From: JADJOY01 sp046331705 [NCBI: bacterium]
Lineage (GTDB): Bacteria; JADJOY01
Direction: 5' to 3'
DNA length: 64,000 bases
NCBI GenBank assembly: GCA_046331705.1
Contig: JAXLQJ010000003.1
Location: forward strand, 186,001-250,000
Every line of letters starts with the position of its first letter. Within the stretch, counting starts at the first letter, position 1. The position numbers were made by a program, and so were the translations under genes. Shown here piece by piece: positions 1-8,354 of the stretch. The notes under the pieces are model-generated. The model was not told the origin of the DNA, did not search any database, and saw only the letters and a program-made list of their open reading frames with translations.

Positions 1-1
1 T

Positions 2-3000
2 CCGCCGCTCGTCCAGGACGTCTTCATCCCCAGCGACGACGACGGCACGGCGACACCATCCGACGCGATCCTGCGTCCGCGCGCGCCCGCCAAGGACATC
101 AACGGACAGATCTGCCTGCTCCACGACGGCAGCGCGTTCGTCGCCGGCGAGGACACCCATCAGCAGCACCCGCCGGCGGGCTGGGGGATCTTCGACCGCA
201 CGGGCACGCAGATCGGCAAGCTCTCCGCCACCTACTACGTCGAGGGGCCCGAGCCATTCGGATGCGTGGTCGATGCCGATGGCCGCCTCTTCACCACCGA
301 GGTCGGCAACCAATCGTTCGGGCACCCGCAGGGACAAGTCATCCTCTGGTTCCCGCCCTTCGACGGGTTTCCCGGTCCCGCAGGCGCCTACCCGAACACC
401 GACGAGCGCAGCTCGAACTACTGCAAGCTCGCGACCGACCTGAGCACCGCCTCCAATCTGGCGGTGGACGAGCAAGGCCGCATCTACGTGACCGAAGCGG
501 GTGCGTTCACCGTGCGTCGCTACTCGCCGCCCTTCCCCACCTCGCCCGACGCCGCTGGCGGCTGCGGCAAGCGCGACGCGCTCGGCTCACCGCTCGCCGA
601 CGAAGTCCACGAGGAGACGTTCATTCGCGATCCCGGCCACCTGCTGACTCCCGCGGGCCTGGCTCGGGCACCCAACGGCAACTGGTACGTGTCGAGCGTG
701 TTCACGGGAGTGATCGCCGAGTACGACCGCGATGGGCAGTTCGTGCGCGACATCCTCAACCCTGGCCCGCTCGCGATCCTGAACCTGCCGATCGCGACCG
801 GCCACCCCAACGGGCTGGCGGTCGATTCCCAGGGCGACCTCTACTACGCCGACATCCGGCTCGCGATCACCGCCGGCGGCATCGACCAGCAATCGGGTGG
901 CGGCAAGATCTGGCGGATCGGCTTCGTCGACGGCGAGCCCCAACCACCGCAGCTCCTGCGTGAGGGTCTCGACTTTCCGGATGCCGTCTCCATCCTGCCC
1001 GGCGACCTGGAAGACACCGCCGCCGATTGGCCGACGCTCTCGGGCGGACCGCGGCGGCTCTTCTTCAACGACTTCGACGACACCTGGAGCGCGAACGCCA
1101 TCCTCGACGAGCGCGGCGGCTCGCGGGTGCGTGAGGCGTGGGAGCATCCCACGGGCGCGATCGTGACCAACTCGCCCTCGATCGCGCGTATCGCGCTTCC
1201 CGAGGAAGGCGTCGTGCCCGTGGTGTTCCAATCCTCGTGGGACGGCAACGTGTACGCGTTGCGACTCGCCGATGGCCGCGAGCTCTGGCGTTTCACCACC
1301 GAGCCACAGCCCGGCGCCACCTTCCCGTCCGCGGGGTCGGCGCACGTGGAGAACGTCGACGGCGAGACGCGGGTGTTCGTGGCGGGGGGTGAGACGATGT
1401 ACGCCCTCGACGCCGTGACCGGCGCGGAGCGGTGGCGCTTCCACGCCGGAACCGGCTGCCTGGGCGTCGCCGGCTGCGGTTTCGACAGCGAGCGGAACGA
1501 GATCGAATCCACGCCCGCGTTCGCCGAGGGCAAGGTCTTCTTCGGCATGGACGTGAACACCGACCCCCTCGGCAAGGGTGGGCTCTACGCGCTCGACGCG
1601 CGCGATGGCCGGCTCGCTTGGTTCTTCGACCTGGAGAGCGGCCAGACCTGCCGTCCCAACGCCGACGACACGATCCGCGCCTTCGACGGCTACCACAGCG
1701 AGGCCGAGCTGGGGCTGCCCGCGGGCTTCCTCGCCACCCGCGCGGGCTGCGATTTCCCTCGCAACAGGACGGGGTGCGAGGGGATCTGGTCGTCGGCCGC
1801 CGTGGACCTCGAGCGGCGCGCTCTCTTCACCGCCTCGACCAACTGCTACACCGACGACGATCCGACGACGTCGATTCCATCGCCGCCCATGCCTCCGTAC
1901 GACGAGGCGCTCTTCGCCATCGACCTCGACGGCAACCCGCTGTGGCGCTGGCGCCCGCGAGAGGTCGATCCGAGCGACCTGGCGTTCGGCGCCGTGCCCA
2001 ACCTCTTCAGCATCGACGTCGCCGGCACCCGGCGCGAGGTGGTGGGCATCGGCAACAAGGACGGCACCTACTACGTCCTCGACCGCGACGGCGTGAACGC
2101 GGTCAACGGCGTCGCCTGGAACAGCGGCGATCCCGCGGCGCTGCCCTACTGGGCCACCAAGGTCGTGCCCGGCGGCGACAACGGCGGCATCATCGCCAGC
2201 GCCGCGGTGGACCCGGTGTCGCGGCGCGTGTACTTCAGCACTGCGCCTGGCGAGAACGGGGTCTCCGAGATCCAGCGGCCGACGATGCACGCGCTCGATC
2301 TCGACTCCGGTGCGATCGTCTGGGAGAACACCGGCGAGCCCGACGCCGACGCGAGCTTCGCCCCGGTGAGCGCGACCCGCGGGACGGTCTTCGCCGGCAC
2401 CAGCGTGCTCGCCGGGCTCCGGATCTACGACAGCGCGTCCGGCGAGCGCTTGGAGCGGGTCGAACTCGACAATCTGGGGGCCGCATCCGCGCCAGCCATC
2501 GTCGACGGTCGGCTGGTGGTGGGTGCCGGGCTGGGCGCGCGCGACGAGAATCCGCTCGAGCTGGGGGAGATCGCGTCGCGCACGCCGTCGCCGATCCGCG
2601 CCTTCTGCCTCGCCGGCACCCCGGGCTGCGCCGAGGGCTGCGACTCGGCGCTCGACCGCGACGGCGACTCGCGCGGCGACGCCTGCGATCGCTGTCCCGA
2701 TGCCTACGATCCGAGCCAGCGCGACGACGACGGTGACGGCGTCGGCAACGTCTGCGACACGACCTGCTCGGCTTTCGGCGAAGCGACGACGATCACGCGC
2801 CTCTCGCGCGCGTCGGTGTCGACCGGTGACGTCCTGACGATCACTGGAACGGGCTTCGGTCCGAGCGCGCGGGTGTGGTTCGGTGCCGTCGAGGGCGGCA
2901 TCGTGTCCGTCGCGCCGAGCGCGCTGCGCGTCACCGTTCCGGAGGTCTTCCACGCGGATCGCGTTGCGCTCCGCGTGGTCAACCCCGAAGGCTGCGCGTC

Positions 3001-3034
3001 CCAGGAACACCCACTCGTCGAGCTCGAACGCTGA
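2..3034 (+). CDS. Secreted NHL/PQQ-type beta-propeller protein, 5' truncated by the window
   Basis: The reading frame is open from base 2, so the true start lies upstream of the window. The first ~300 visible residues read like NHL/SMP-30-type propeller blades (repeated VDxxGxLYxxD elements, e.g. LAVDSQGDLYYADI). The middle ~480 residues are PQQ-binding-like blades (YALDAVTGAERWRF, YALDARDGRLAWFF, HALDLDSGAIVWEN). Then come a calcium-type thrombospondin-3 stretch (DRDGDSRGDACDRCPDAYDP, then DDDGDGVGNVCD) and a C-terminal IPT/TIG Ig-like domain (ITGTGFGPSARVWFG). The TSP3 and IPT modules indicate an extracytoplasmic protein, perhaps a quinoprotein dehydrogenase or a surface sensor. Substrate and true N-terminus are unknown. 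It converges on the molybdoenzyme with a 6-base gap. Confidence 0.75.
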   Translation, partial: PPLVQDVFIPSDDDGTATPSDAILRPRAPAKDINGQICLLHDGSAFVAGEDTHQQHPPAGWGIFDRTGTQIGKLSATYYVEGPEPFGCVVDADGRLFTTEVGNQSFGHPQGQVILWFPPFDGFPGPAGAYPNTDERSSNYCKLATDLSTASNLAVDEQGRIYVTEAGAFTVRRYSPPFPTSPDAAGGCGKRDALGSPLADEVHEETFIRDPGHLLTPAGLARAPNGNWYVSSVFTGVIAEYDRDGQFVRDILNPGPLAILNLPIATGHPNGLAVDSQGDLYYADIRLAITAGGIDQQSGGGKIWRIGFVDGEPQPPQLLREGLDFPDAVSILPGDLEDTAADWPTLSGGPRRLFFNDFDDTWSANAILDERGGSRVREAWEHPTGAIVTNSPSIARIALPEEGVVPVVFQSSWDGNVYALRLADGRELWRFTTEPQPGATFPSAGSAHVENVDGETRVFVAGGETMYALDAVTGAERWRFHAGTGCLGVAGCGFDSERNEIESTPAFAEGKVFFGMDVNTDPLGKGGLYALDARDGRLAWFFDLESGQTCRPNADDTIRAFDGYHSEAELGLPAGFLATRAGCDFPRNRTGCEGIWSSAAVDLERRALFTASTNCYTDDDPTTSIPSPPMPPYDEALFAIDLDGNPLWRWRPREVDPSDLAFGAVPNLFSIDVAGTRREVVGIGNKDGTYYVLDRDGVNAVNGVAWNSGDPAALPYWATKVVPGGDNGGIIASAAVDPVSRRVYFSTAPGENGVSEIQRPTMHALDLDSGAIVWENTGEPDADASFAPVSATRGTVFAGTSVLAGLRIYDSASGERLERVELDNLGAASAPAIVDGRLVVGAGLGARDENPLELGEIASRTPSPIRAFCLAGTPGCAEGCDSALDRDGDSRGDACDRCPDAYDPSQRDDDGDGVGNVCDTTCSAFGEATTITRLSRASVSTGDVLTITGTGFGPSARVWFGAVEGGIVSVAPSALRVTVPEVFHADRVALRVVNPEGCASQEHPLVELER

Positions 3035-3040
3035 CCCGAG

Positions 3041-5308
3041 CTACGCGAGCGCCTCGAGGCGCGCTGGAACGTGCTTGTGCCACGGCGTTCCCGCGAACGG
3101 GTCGCGATCCTCGCTGGCGGTGAGCTCGTTGGGCGCCACGCCCGCCAGCGCGCGTCGCCCGTCGGCGCTCGGAAAATCCACGCCGAGCCCGTTCGGCAGC
3201 GATACGTGCCCCGGCTGCATGGTGTCGGTGACCTCGACCGCGACCTCGACGCTCGCGCGCTTGGTGGTGAGCCGCGCCCGCGAGCCGGTGGCGAGACCGA
3301 GCCGCGCGGCATCCGCGGGGCTCACGCGCAGCGCTCCAGCCGCGTCTTCCTTACGCCAGCTCGGGTCGCGGAAGATCGTGTTCGCGGTGAACGCGCGCCG
3401 CTCACCCGCGGCGAGGACGAAGGGAAAGAGCGGGTCCGGGGCGGGCGGCTCGTCGCGCAGCCGATCCAGCTCCGCGAGCAGCTCGGGGATGACGAGCTCG
3501 AGCTTGCCGTGGGGCGTGCCGAGGCGCTTCCACGTGTCGGAGTGATCGTCGACGGAAAACACCACGCCCGAGGGGCTGGCGAGGATGGCCTCGAAGAGCT
3601 TCTCGCCGGGCTCGAAGCCCGCACCGGTGAATCCGGCGCGCGCCACCGATTCCGGGCTCTGCATGGCGAAGAGATGCGCCGCGCCCCAGAGCGCCGCGGC
3701 GGAGGCCGCCCCATCGGGCAGCGTGGGACCGAGGGTGCGGTAGAGCACCACCGGCACCAGGCGCGCGAGCTGCGGGTTGGTGGCGTTCCACGCGAAGAAG
3801 GCTTCGGTGAATGCCGCGCGACCCGATGCGAGCGCCTCGCGCAGCGGGGCGAGATCGGCCTCGGTGATCGCACCGAGCGCTTCCACCAGGCGCGCGTGGA
3901 TCTCGGGCTCGGGCAGCGGTCCGTCGGGCGCGGCGAGGATTGGCCGGCGCAGGTGGAAGTAGTTCTTCGGGAACTCGAAGTTGAAGAACGTGGCCTCCCA
4001 TTTCTCGTATTGCGTGGGCGCCGGCAGCACGTAGTGAGCGAGGCGTGCCGTCTCGGTCATCGCCACGTCGATCACGACCAGCGTGTCGAGCGCCGCGAGC
4101 GCCGCGCGCATGCGCTGGCTGTCCGCGAGCGAATGGGCGGGATTGCCGCTCTCGACGATCATGGCGCGGTAGCGCTTGGGATGATCCGTGAGGATCTCGT
4201 CGGCGATGACGTTGCAGGGCACCAACCCCGAGATGATGCGCGCACCGACGACCGGGCTCGGTCGAGTGCGCGAAGAGGCCGAGAAGAGCTTCCCCAGCGT
4301 CGAGAACGCGTTCTGGGTGCCGGGCTTGGCGAAGTGACCGGTGAGCGCCCAAACGAGCTTCTCGAGATAGCTCACGAGCGTCGAGTGGCGATTCATCTGG
4401 ACGCCGAGGTCCTCGGCGATGGAAACGCTCGACGCGCGCGCGATGCGCCGCGCGACGTCGCGTACCGTCGCTTCGGATATGCCGCTCAGCGCCGCGTACT
4501 CGGCGACGGGAACCGAGCGAAACCGCGCCAGCACTTCCTCGGTGCCGTTCGCGTGCTCCGCGAGCCAAGCGTGAGCGACCAAGTCTTCTTGAACGAGCAC
4601 GCCCACCAGCGCCGCGACCAGCCACGCGTCGGTACCGGGCCTCACCGCGAGGTGGATGTCCGCGAGCTCGGCGGTCTCGGTCCGCCGCGGGTCGATGACG
4701 ATCAGGGTGCGGTTGGGATCCTTCGCGATCTGACGCAGCGTGTGACGCGCCCGCGGGAGGCCGTGCGAATGCCACGGATTCTTGCCGAGGAAGATCGCGA
4801 CCTCGGCGTGCTCGAAGTCACCGCGTGCTCCGGCGCCCAGCATGAAGCCGTGCACCCAGAAATCACCGGTCTTCTCCTGCGCCAGCGCGCTCGAGCGGTA
4901 GCGCGAGCCGAGCGCCGCGAGGGTCGCGTTCGAGTACGCCCCGCCCAGATGGTTCCCCTGCCCGCCGCCGCCGTAATAGAAGATCGCTTCGCCGCCGTGG
5001 GTATCGCGCACGGCGGCGAGGCGCGCGGCCACCTCGCGGATCGCGACGTCCCAGTCGATCTCCTCGAACGTGCCGTCGGCACGGCGCCGGAGCGGGCGCG
5101 TGATGCGATCCGGCCCGTGCTGGTAATGATCGAGCCTGAGCGCCTTGTTGCAGGTGTAGCCCTGCGACGACGGGTGATTCCGGTCGCCACGAATGCGCGT
5201 CAGGTGACGGCCTCCTTCACCGCCAAGCTCGACCTGAATGCCGCAATTGCACTCGCAGAGAATGCAGGCCGTGGTCTTCCAGCCGGTCACCTGCGTGGTC
5301 TCGCTCAT
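3041..5308 (-). CDS. Molybdopterin-dependent oxidoreductase (DMSO reductase superfamily)
   Basis: A 755-residue catalytic subunit of the formate dehydrogenase/nitrate reductase superfamily. An N-terminal [4Fe-4S] motif has Cys15, Cys18, Cys22 and Cys53. Molybdopterin-binding segments follow (AIFLGKNPWHSHG, VIDPRRTETAELADIHLAVRPGTD), and the C-terminal dinucleotide-binding domain ends with HVSLPNGLG and NELTASEDRDPFAG. No Tat signal is visible, so it is probably cytoplasmic. At the usual Mo-ligand position (around ALAQEKTGDFWVHGF) I see neither Cys, Ser nor an in-frame TGA; an Asp is the only obvious candidate. Substrate is unknown. No electron-transfer or membrane subunit lies beside it. It is divergent from an HxlR regulator, which probably controls it through the palindromes in the 248-base gap. 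Confidence 0.85.
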   Translation of the reverse strand: MSETTQVTGWKTTACILCECNCGIQVELGGEGGRHLTRIRGDRNHPSSQGYTCNKALRLDHYQHGPDRITRPLRRRADGTFEEIDWDVAIREVAARLAAVRDTHGGEAIFYYGGGGQGNHLGGAYSNATLAALGSRYRSSALAQEKTGDFWVHGFMLGAGARGDFEHAEVAIFLGKNPWHSHGLPRARHTLRQIAKDPNRTLIVIDPRRTETAELADIHLAVRPGTDAWLVAALVGVLVQEDLVAHAWLAEHANGTEEVLARFRSVPVAEYAALSGISEATVRDVARRIARASSVSIAEDLGVQMNRHSTLVSYLEKLVWALTGHFAKPGTQNAFSTLGKLFSASSRTRPSPVVGARIISGLVPCNVIADEILTDHPKRYRAMIVESGNPAHSLADSQRMRAALAALDTLVVIDVAMTETARLAHYVLPAPTQYEKWEATFFNFEFPKNYFHLRRPILAAPDGPLPEPEIHARLVEALGAITEADLAPLREALASGRAAFTEAFFAWNATNPQLARLVPVVLYRTLGPTLPDGAASAAALWGAAHLFAMQSPESVARAGFTGAGFEPGEKLFEAILASPSGVVFSVDDHSDTWKRLGTPHGKLELVIPELLAELDRLRDEPPAPDPLFPFVLAAGERRAFTANTIFRDPSWRKEDAAGALRVSPADAARLGLATGSRARLTTKRASVEVAVEVTDTMQPGHVSLPNGLGVDFPSADGRRALAGVAPNELTASEDRDPFAGTPWHKHVPARLEALA

Positions 5309-5457
5309 GATTCCCTCGCTCGACTCGGGACGTGGAACGTTGGCGCCTGCACGATCCTCCGCCGGTCTCGCCGGCGGACCGACGGGGTGGGCGGCGGCCT
5401 GCGTCGTCGCGGGCCATCACCCGCGAACGGCCTCGCTCACGACCCCGCGGCGAGTCC

Positions 5458-5508
5458 GTTCGTTAGTGAAACGAACGCTAGCATGGTGCGTTCGTTAGCG
5501 CAACGGAC
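5458..5508. promoter_or_regulatory. Tandem palindromic operator between the molybdoenzyme and hxlR-type gene
   Basis: Two 19-base palindromes lie 32 bases apart centre to centre, about three helical turns. Site 1 (5458-5476) is GTTCGTT-AGTGA-AACGAAC with perfect 7-base arms. Site 2 (5490-5508) is GTTCGTT-AGCGC-AACGGAC with one arm mismatch. They sit in the divergent intergenic region ~50 bases before the HxlR start and ~150 bases before the molybdoenzyme start. A weak -10-like TATGCT begins at 5509. Spacing, symmetry and place suggest cooperative dimer binding by the adjacent HxlR protein. Binding is inferred, not shown. Confidence 0.6.
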
Positions 5509-5556
5509 TATGCTCGCACCGAACGGCCACGCTCTTCCGGAAGGTGACGACGACCG

Positions 5557-6105
5557 ATGAAACGAACTTCCTTCGCCCGCTGGCCCTGCTCGATCGCGCG
5601 CACCGTCGACCTGCTCGGCGATTGGTGGACTCCGCTCGTCATGCGCGAGGCATTCTACGGAGTGACGCGCTTCGAGGATTGGCAGCGCAATCTCGGCATC
5701 GGACGCAACGTGCTCACCGAGCGGCTCAAGCGGCTGGTCGCCGAGCAGATGCTGGATCGGCAGCCGTACCAGTCCAACCCCGAGCGCTTCGAATACCGCT
5801 TGACCGAGAAAGGCCGCGACTTCTTCGGCGTGCTCATGGCGATGGTCCGGTGGGGCGATCGGTGGCTCGACGGCGAGCGCGGCGCCCCAGTCCGCGTCCG
5901 GCACCTCAACTGCGGGCAGCTCACCCACGCCGAGGTGGTGTGCGCGAGATGCGGCGAGCCGCTGCGGCACGGCGAGGTGCAAGGCGAGCTCGGCCCGGGA
6001 TTTCCTGCCAAGCTCGCCGAGCTGCCGCTCGTGCGGGCGCGGTTCGGGCGCCGCCGCGGCAAGAACAGCGCGCGGCGCGCGACGCCCGCGGAGGCGGCCT
6101 CGTGA
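5557..6105 (+). CDS. HxlR-family winged-helix transcriptional regulator
   Basis: 182 residues. The first ~110 form the HxlR winged helix: CSIARTVDLLGDWWTPLVMRE, then GIGRNVLTERLKRLV as recognition helix, and YRLTEKGRDFFGVL as wing. The C-terminal ~70 residues carry a small Cys pattern (LNCGQLTH, then CARCGEPLRHGEV) seen in some long HxlR proteins and possibly metal-binding. A GGAAGGTG ribosome-binding site supports the ATG. It is probably autoregulated through the tandem palindrome just upstream and controls the divergent molybdoenzyme; the inducer is unknown. Confidence 0.88.
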   Translation: MKRTSFARWPCSIARTVDLLGDWWTPLVMREAFYGVTRFEDWQRNLGIGRNVLTERLKRLVAEQMLDRQPYQSNPERFEYRLTEKGRDFFGVLMAMVRWGDRWLDGERGAPVRVRHLNCGQLTHAEVVCARCGEPLRHGEVQGELGPGFPAKLAELPLVRARFGRRRGKNSARRATPAEAAS

Positions 6106-6230
6106 CGAACCCATCGACCCCCTCGAAGAAGCGCTTCGCCATCGCGGTGCTGATCGTGGTCGGCATGGTCGGCCTGGCGGCGGCCATCGCCACGGTCGTG
6201 GTGTTCGGCCTGCACCTGCCGCGGCATTGA
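6102..6230 (+). CDS. Small single-pass membrane protein (42 residues)
   Basis: A GTG start overlaps the stop of the HxlR gene by four bases (GTGA), suggesting translational coupling. The 42-residue product has a short basic N-terminus (TPSKKRF) and one hydrophobic span (residues ~13-36, rich in Val, Ala, Ile). It ends HLPRH. No family is recognised. Support comes from the overlap, the clean transmembrane segment and GC-rich third codon positions. It could still be a chance frame. Confidence 0.45.
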   Translation: MTNPSTPSKKRFAIAVLIVVGMVGLAAAIATVVVFGLHLPRH

Positions 6231-6375
6231 CGGGAGCGAGATCCAGGTGCCGGCGGGATGCCACCGGCGCGGCGATCGCCGTGAAGCTGGCGGTGGAGCT
6301 CGCGCGATGGCGCGTCCGTCGCAGCGCGTTTAGGCTGTCGCGTTCGAACGCCCATTCGCCGAGGAGGTCGCCGCC

Positions 6376-7284
6376 ATGTCGTCCCACGCTTCGCCGCCCT
6401 CACCCGGCTCGGCCGCCCCGACTGGCGCCGCAAGCGACGCCGCGAGCCGCGCCGTCGTGAAGACCGTGCGCGGCCGCCCGACCAGCGACGGCGCCGGCGT
6501 GCGCCTCACGCGCGTGATCGGCGGCGGCGAGATCTCCGAGCTCGATCCGTTCCTGCTCCTCGACGAGTTCGGATCCGAGGACGCGACCGACTACATCGCC
6601 GGCTTCCCCGACCACCCCCACCGCGGCTTCGAGACCGTGACGTACATGCTCGATGGTCGCATGCGCCATCGCGACAACCAGGGGAACTCGGGACTGCTCG
6701 GTCCCGGCAGCGTGCAGTGGATGACCGCCGGACGAGGCATCGTCCACTCGGAGATGCCCGAGCAAGAGAACGGGCTGCTGTGGGGGTTCCAGCTCTGGGT
6801 GAACCTCCCCGCGAGCAGCAAGATGACCGCGCCGCGCTACCAGGACATCGCGCCCGAGCGCATCCCGCGCGTGGCGGTCGCGCCAGGTGTGTCGGTGCGC
6901 GTGGTGGCGGGCCGCTTCGGCGACGCCGTGGGGCCGGTGGAGAACGAAACCATCGGCGCGCTCTACCTCGACGTGGCGCTCGAGAGCGGCGCCTCGCTCG
7001 ACGTGCCCGTTCCCGTCGAGCACGCGGCCTTCGTCTATCCCTTCGTCGGCGCGGTGCGGATCGGCGAGACGACCGCCGCGGCCACGCTGCTCGAGCGCGG
7101 CACCCTCGGCGTGCTCGGCCCGGGCGCCACGGTGAGCGTCGCAGCGGCGAACGGCGCCGCCCGCGCCCTCCTGGTGGCCGGACGACCGCTGCGCGAGCCG
7201 GTGGCGCGCTACGGTCCGTTCGTGATGAACACGCAAGCCGAGATCCGCCAGGCGCTCGAGGACTTCCGCGCCGGCAGGCTCTGA
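6376..7284 (+). CDS. Pirin family protein (bicupin, quercetinase-like)
   Basis: 302 residues, close to the family length. The N-terminal cupin contains the pirin signature: LDPFLLLDEFGS, then DHPHRGFETVTYMLDG and MRHRDNQGN, ending in GSVQWMTAGRGIVHSEMP. Its His and Glu residues are the expected metal ligands. The C-terminal cupin includes GALYLDVALESG. A GAGGAGG sequence precedes the ATG. Pirins are cytoplasmic iron proteins, some with quercetin dioxygenase activity; the natural role here is unknown. It is followed 41 bases later by a quinone oxidoreductase, which hints at a small redox or quinone-detoxification pair. Confidence 0.9.
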   Translation: MSSHASPPSPGSAAPTGAASDAASRAVVKTVRGRPTSDGAGVRLTRVIGGGEISELDPFLLLDEFGSEDATDYIAGFPDHPHRGFETVTYMLDGRMRHRDNQGNSGLLGPGSVQWMTAGRGIVHSEMPEQENGLLWGFQLWVNLPASSKMTAPRYQDIAPERIPRVAVAPGVSVRVVAGRFGDAVGPVENETIGALYLDVALESGASLDVPVPVEHAAFVYPFVGAVRIGETTAAATLLERGTLGVLGPGATVSVAAANGAARALLVAGRPLREPVARYGPFVMNTQAEIRQALEDFRAGRL

Positions 7285-7325
7285 TTCCGCGCCACTCGCG
7301 TCACCGGTCGAATCGAGGACTCGCC

Positions 7326-8315
7326 ATGAAGATCGTGCTCTGCAAGGAACACGGACCTCCCGATCGACTGGTCGTCGAGGAGGTGGAGCCACCGCATTGC
7401 GACGCGTGGAGCGTGCGCATCGCGGTGCGCGCCGCGGGCCTCAACTTCCCCGACCTGCTCATCATCCGCGGCAAGTATCAGTTCCAGCCGCCCCTGCCGT
7501 TCGCGCCCGGGTCGGAGGTCGCGGGGATCGTGACGGAGGTGGGCAGCGAGGTGCGCGGCGTGAACGTCGGCGATCGCGTCCTCGCCATGCTCGGCTGGAA
7601 CGGCTTCGCCGAGGAGGTCGTCGCGCCGGGGGCGGCGTGCCTCGCGATCCCGCCGGAGATGGACTTCGACACCGCGGCCGGCTTCTCGATGACGTACGGC
7701 ACCAGCTACCACGCGCTGGTGCAGCGCGCCCGGCTGGCACCCGGCGAAACGCTGCTGGTGCTCGGCGCGAGCGGCGGTGTGGGCACCGCCGCCATCGACA
7801 TCGGGCGCGCCCTCGGCGCACGCGTGATCGCGGCGAGCGCCAGCGCCGAGAAGCTCGCGCGGCTGACGGCGCATTTCGGTCTCGAGCAGGTCGTCCAGAC
7901 CGGCACCGGCCGCCCGCTCAAGGAGCTCGTGGGCGAGCTCACCGGCGGAGATGGCGCCAACGTGATCTACGATCCCGTCGGCGGCGAGCTCTTCGAGGAA
8001 TCGCTGCGCGCCGTGGCGTGGGAGGGCCGGATCCTGGTGGTCGGCTTCACCTCCGGCACGATCCCCGCGGCCAAGGCCAACTTGCTCCTGCTCAAGGGCG
8101 CATCGGCGGTGGGGGTGTTCTGGGGCGCCTTCGCGCGCCGCGATCCCGTCACCAACGCGCGGAATTTCGAGCAGCTCTTCGCGTGGTACCGCGAGGGCAA
8201 GCTCGCTCCACTGCTCTCGCACCGCTTCCCGCTCGCGCAGGCCGCGCTGGCACTGCAAACGCTCGAACGTCGCGAGGTGATCGGCAAGGCGGTGCTGCAG
8301 GTGAGCCCGGCGTGA
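7326..8315 (+). CDS. NADPH:quinone oxidoreductase family protein (zinc-independent MDR)
   Basis: 329 residues of the medium-chain dehydrogenase/reductase superfamily, quinone reductase branch. Visible features are GLNFPDLLIIRGKYQ and FAPGSEVAGIV in the GroES-like domain, and the NADPH-binding Rossmann loop VLGASGGVGTAAIDIGRALG. The structural zinc cysteines and catalytic zinc ligands of alcohol dehydrogenases are absent, as expected for this branch. It would catalyse NADPH-dependent reduction of quinones or enoyl compounds in the cytoplasm. It lies 41 bases after pirin on the same strand, so co-transcription is likely. It converges on the FHA gene. Confidence 0.85.
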   Translation: MKIVLCKEHGPPDRLVVEEVEPPHCDAWSVRIAVRAAGLNFPDLLIIRGKYQFQPPLPFAPGSEVAGIVTEVGSEVRGVNVGDRVLAMLGWNGFAEEVVAPGAACLAIPPEMDFDTAAGFSMTYGTSYHALVQRARLAPGETLLVLGASGGVGTAAIDIGRALGARVIAASASAEKLARLTAHFGLEQVVQTGTGRPLKELVGELTGGDGANVIYDPVGGELFEESLRAVAWEGRILVVGFTSGTIPAAKANLLLLKGASAVGVFWGAFARRDPVTNARNFEQLFAWYREGKLAPLLSHRFPLAQAALALQTLERREVIGKAVLQVSPA

Positions 8316-8354
8316 TCCGCCCGCGGCGTGCCACGCGCACCGACGGCGCGGGCG

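Noticed and set aside
203-207. Search for CRISPR arrays, tRNA genes, insertion sequences and attachment sites over the whole window
   Set aside because: No regularly spaced repeats, cloverleaf-like sequence, transposase or integrase motif was seen on either strand; position given is only a placeholder.
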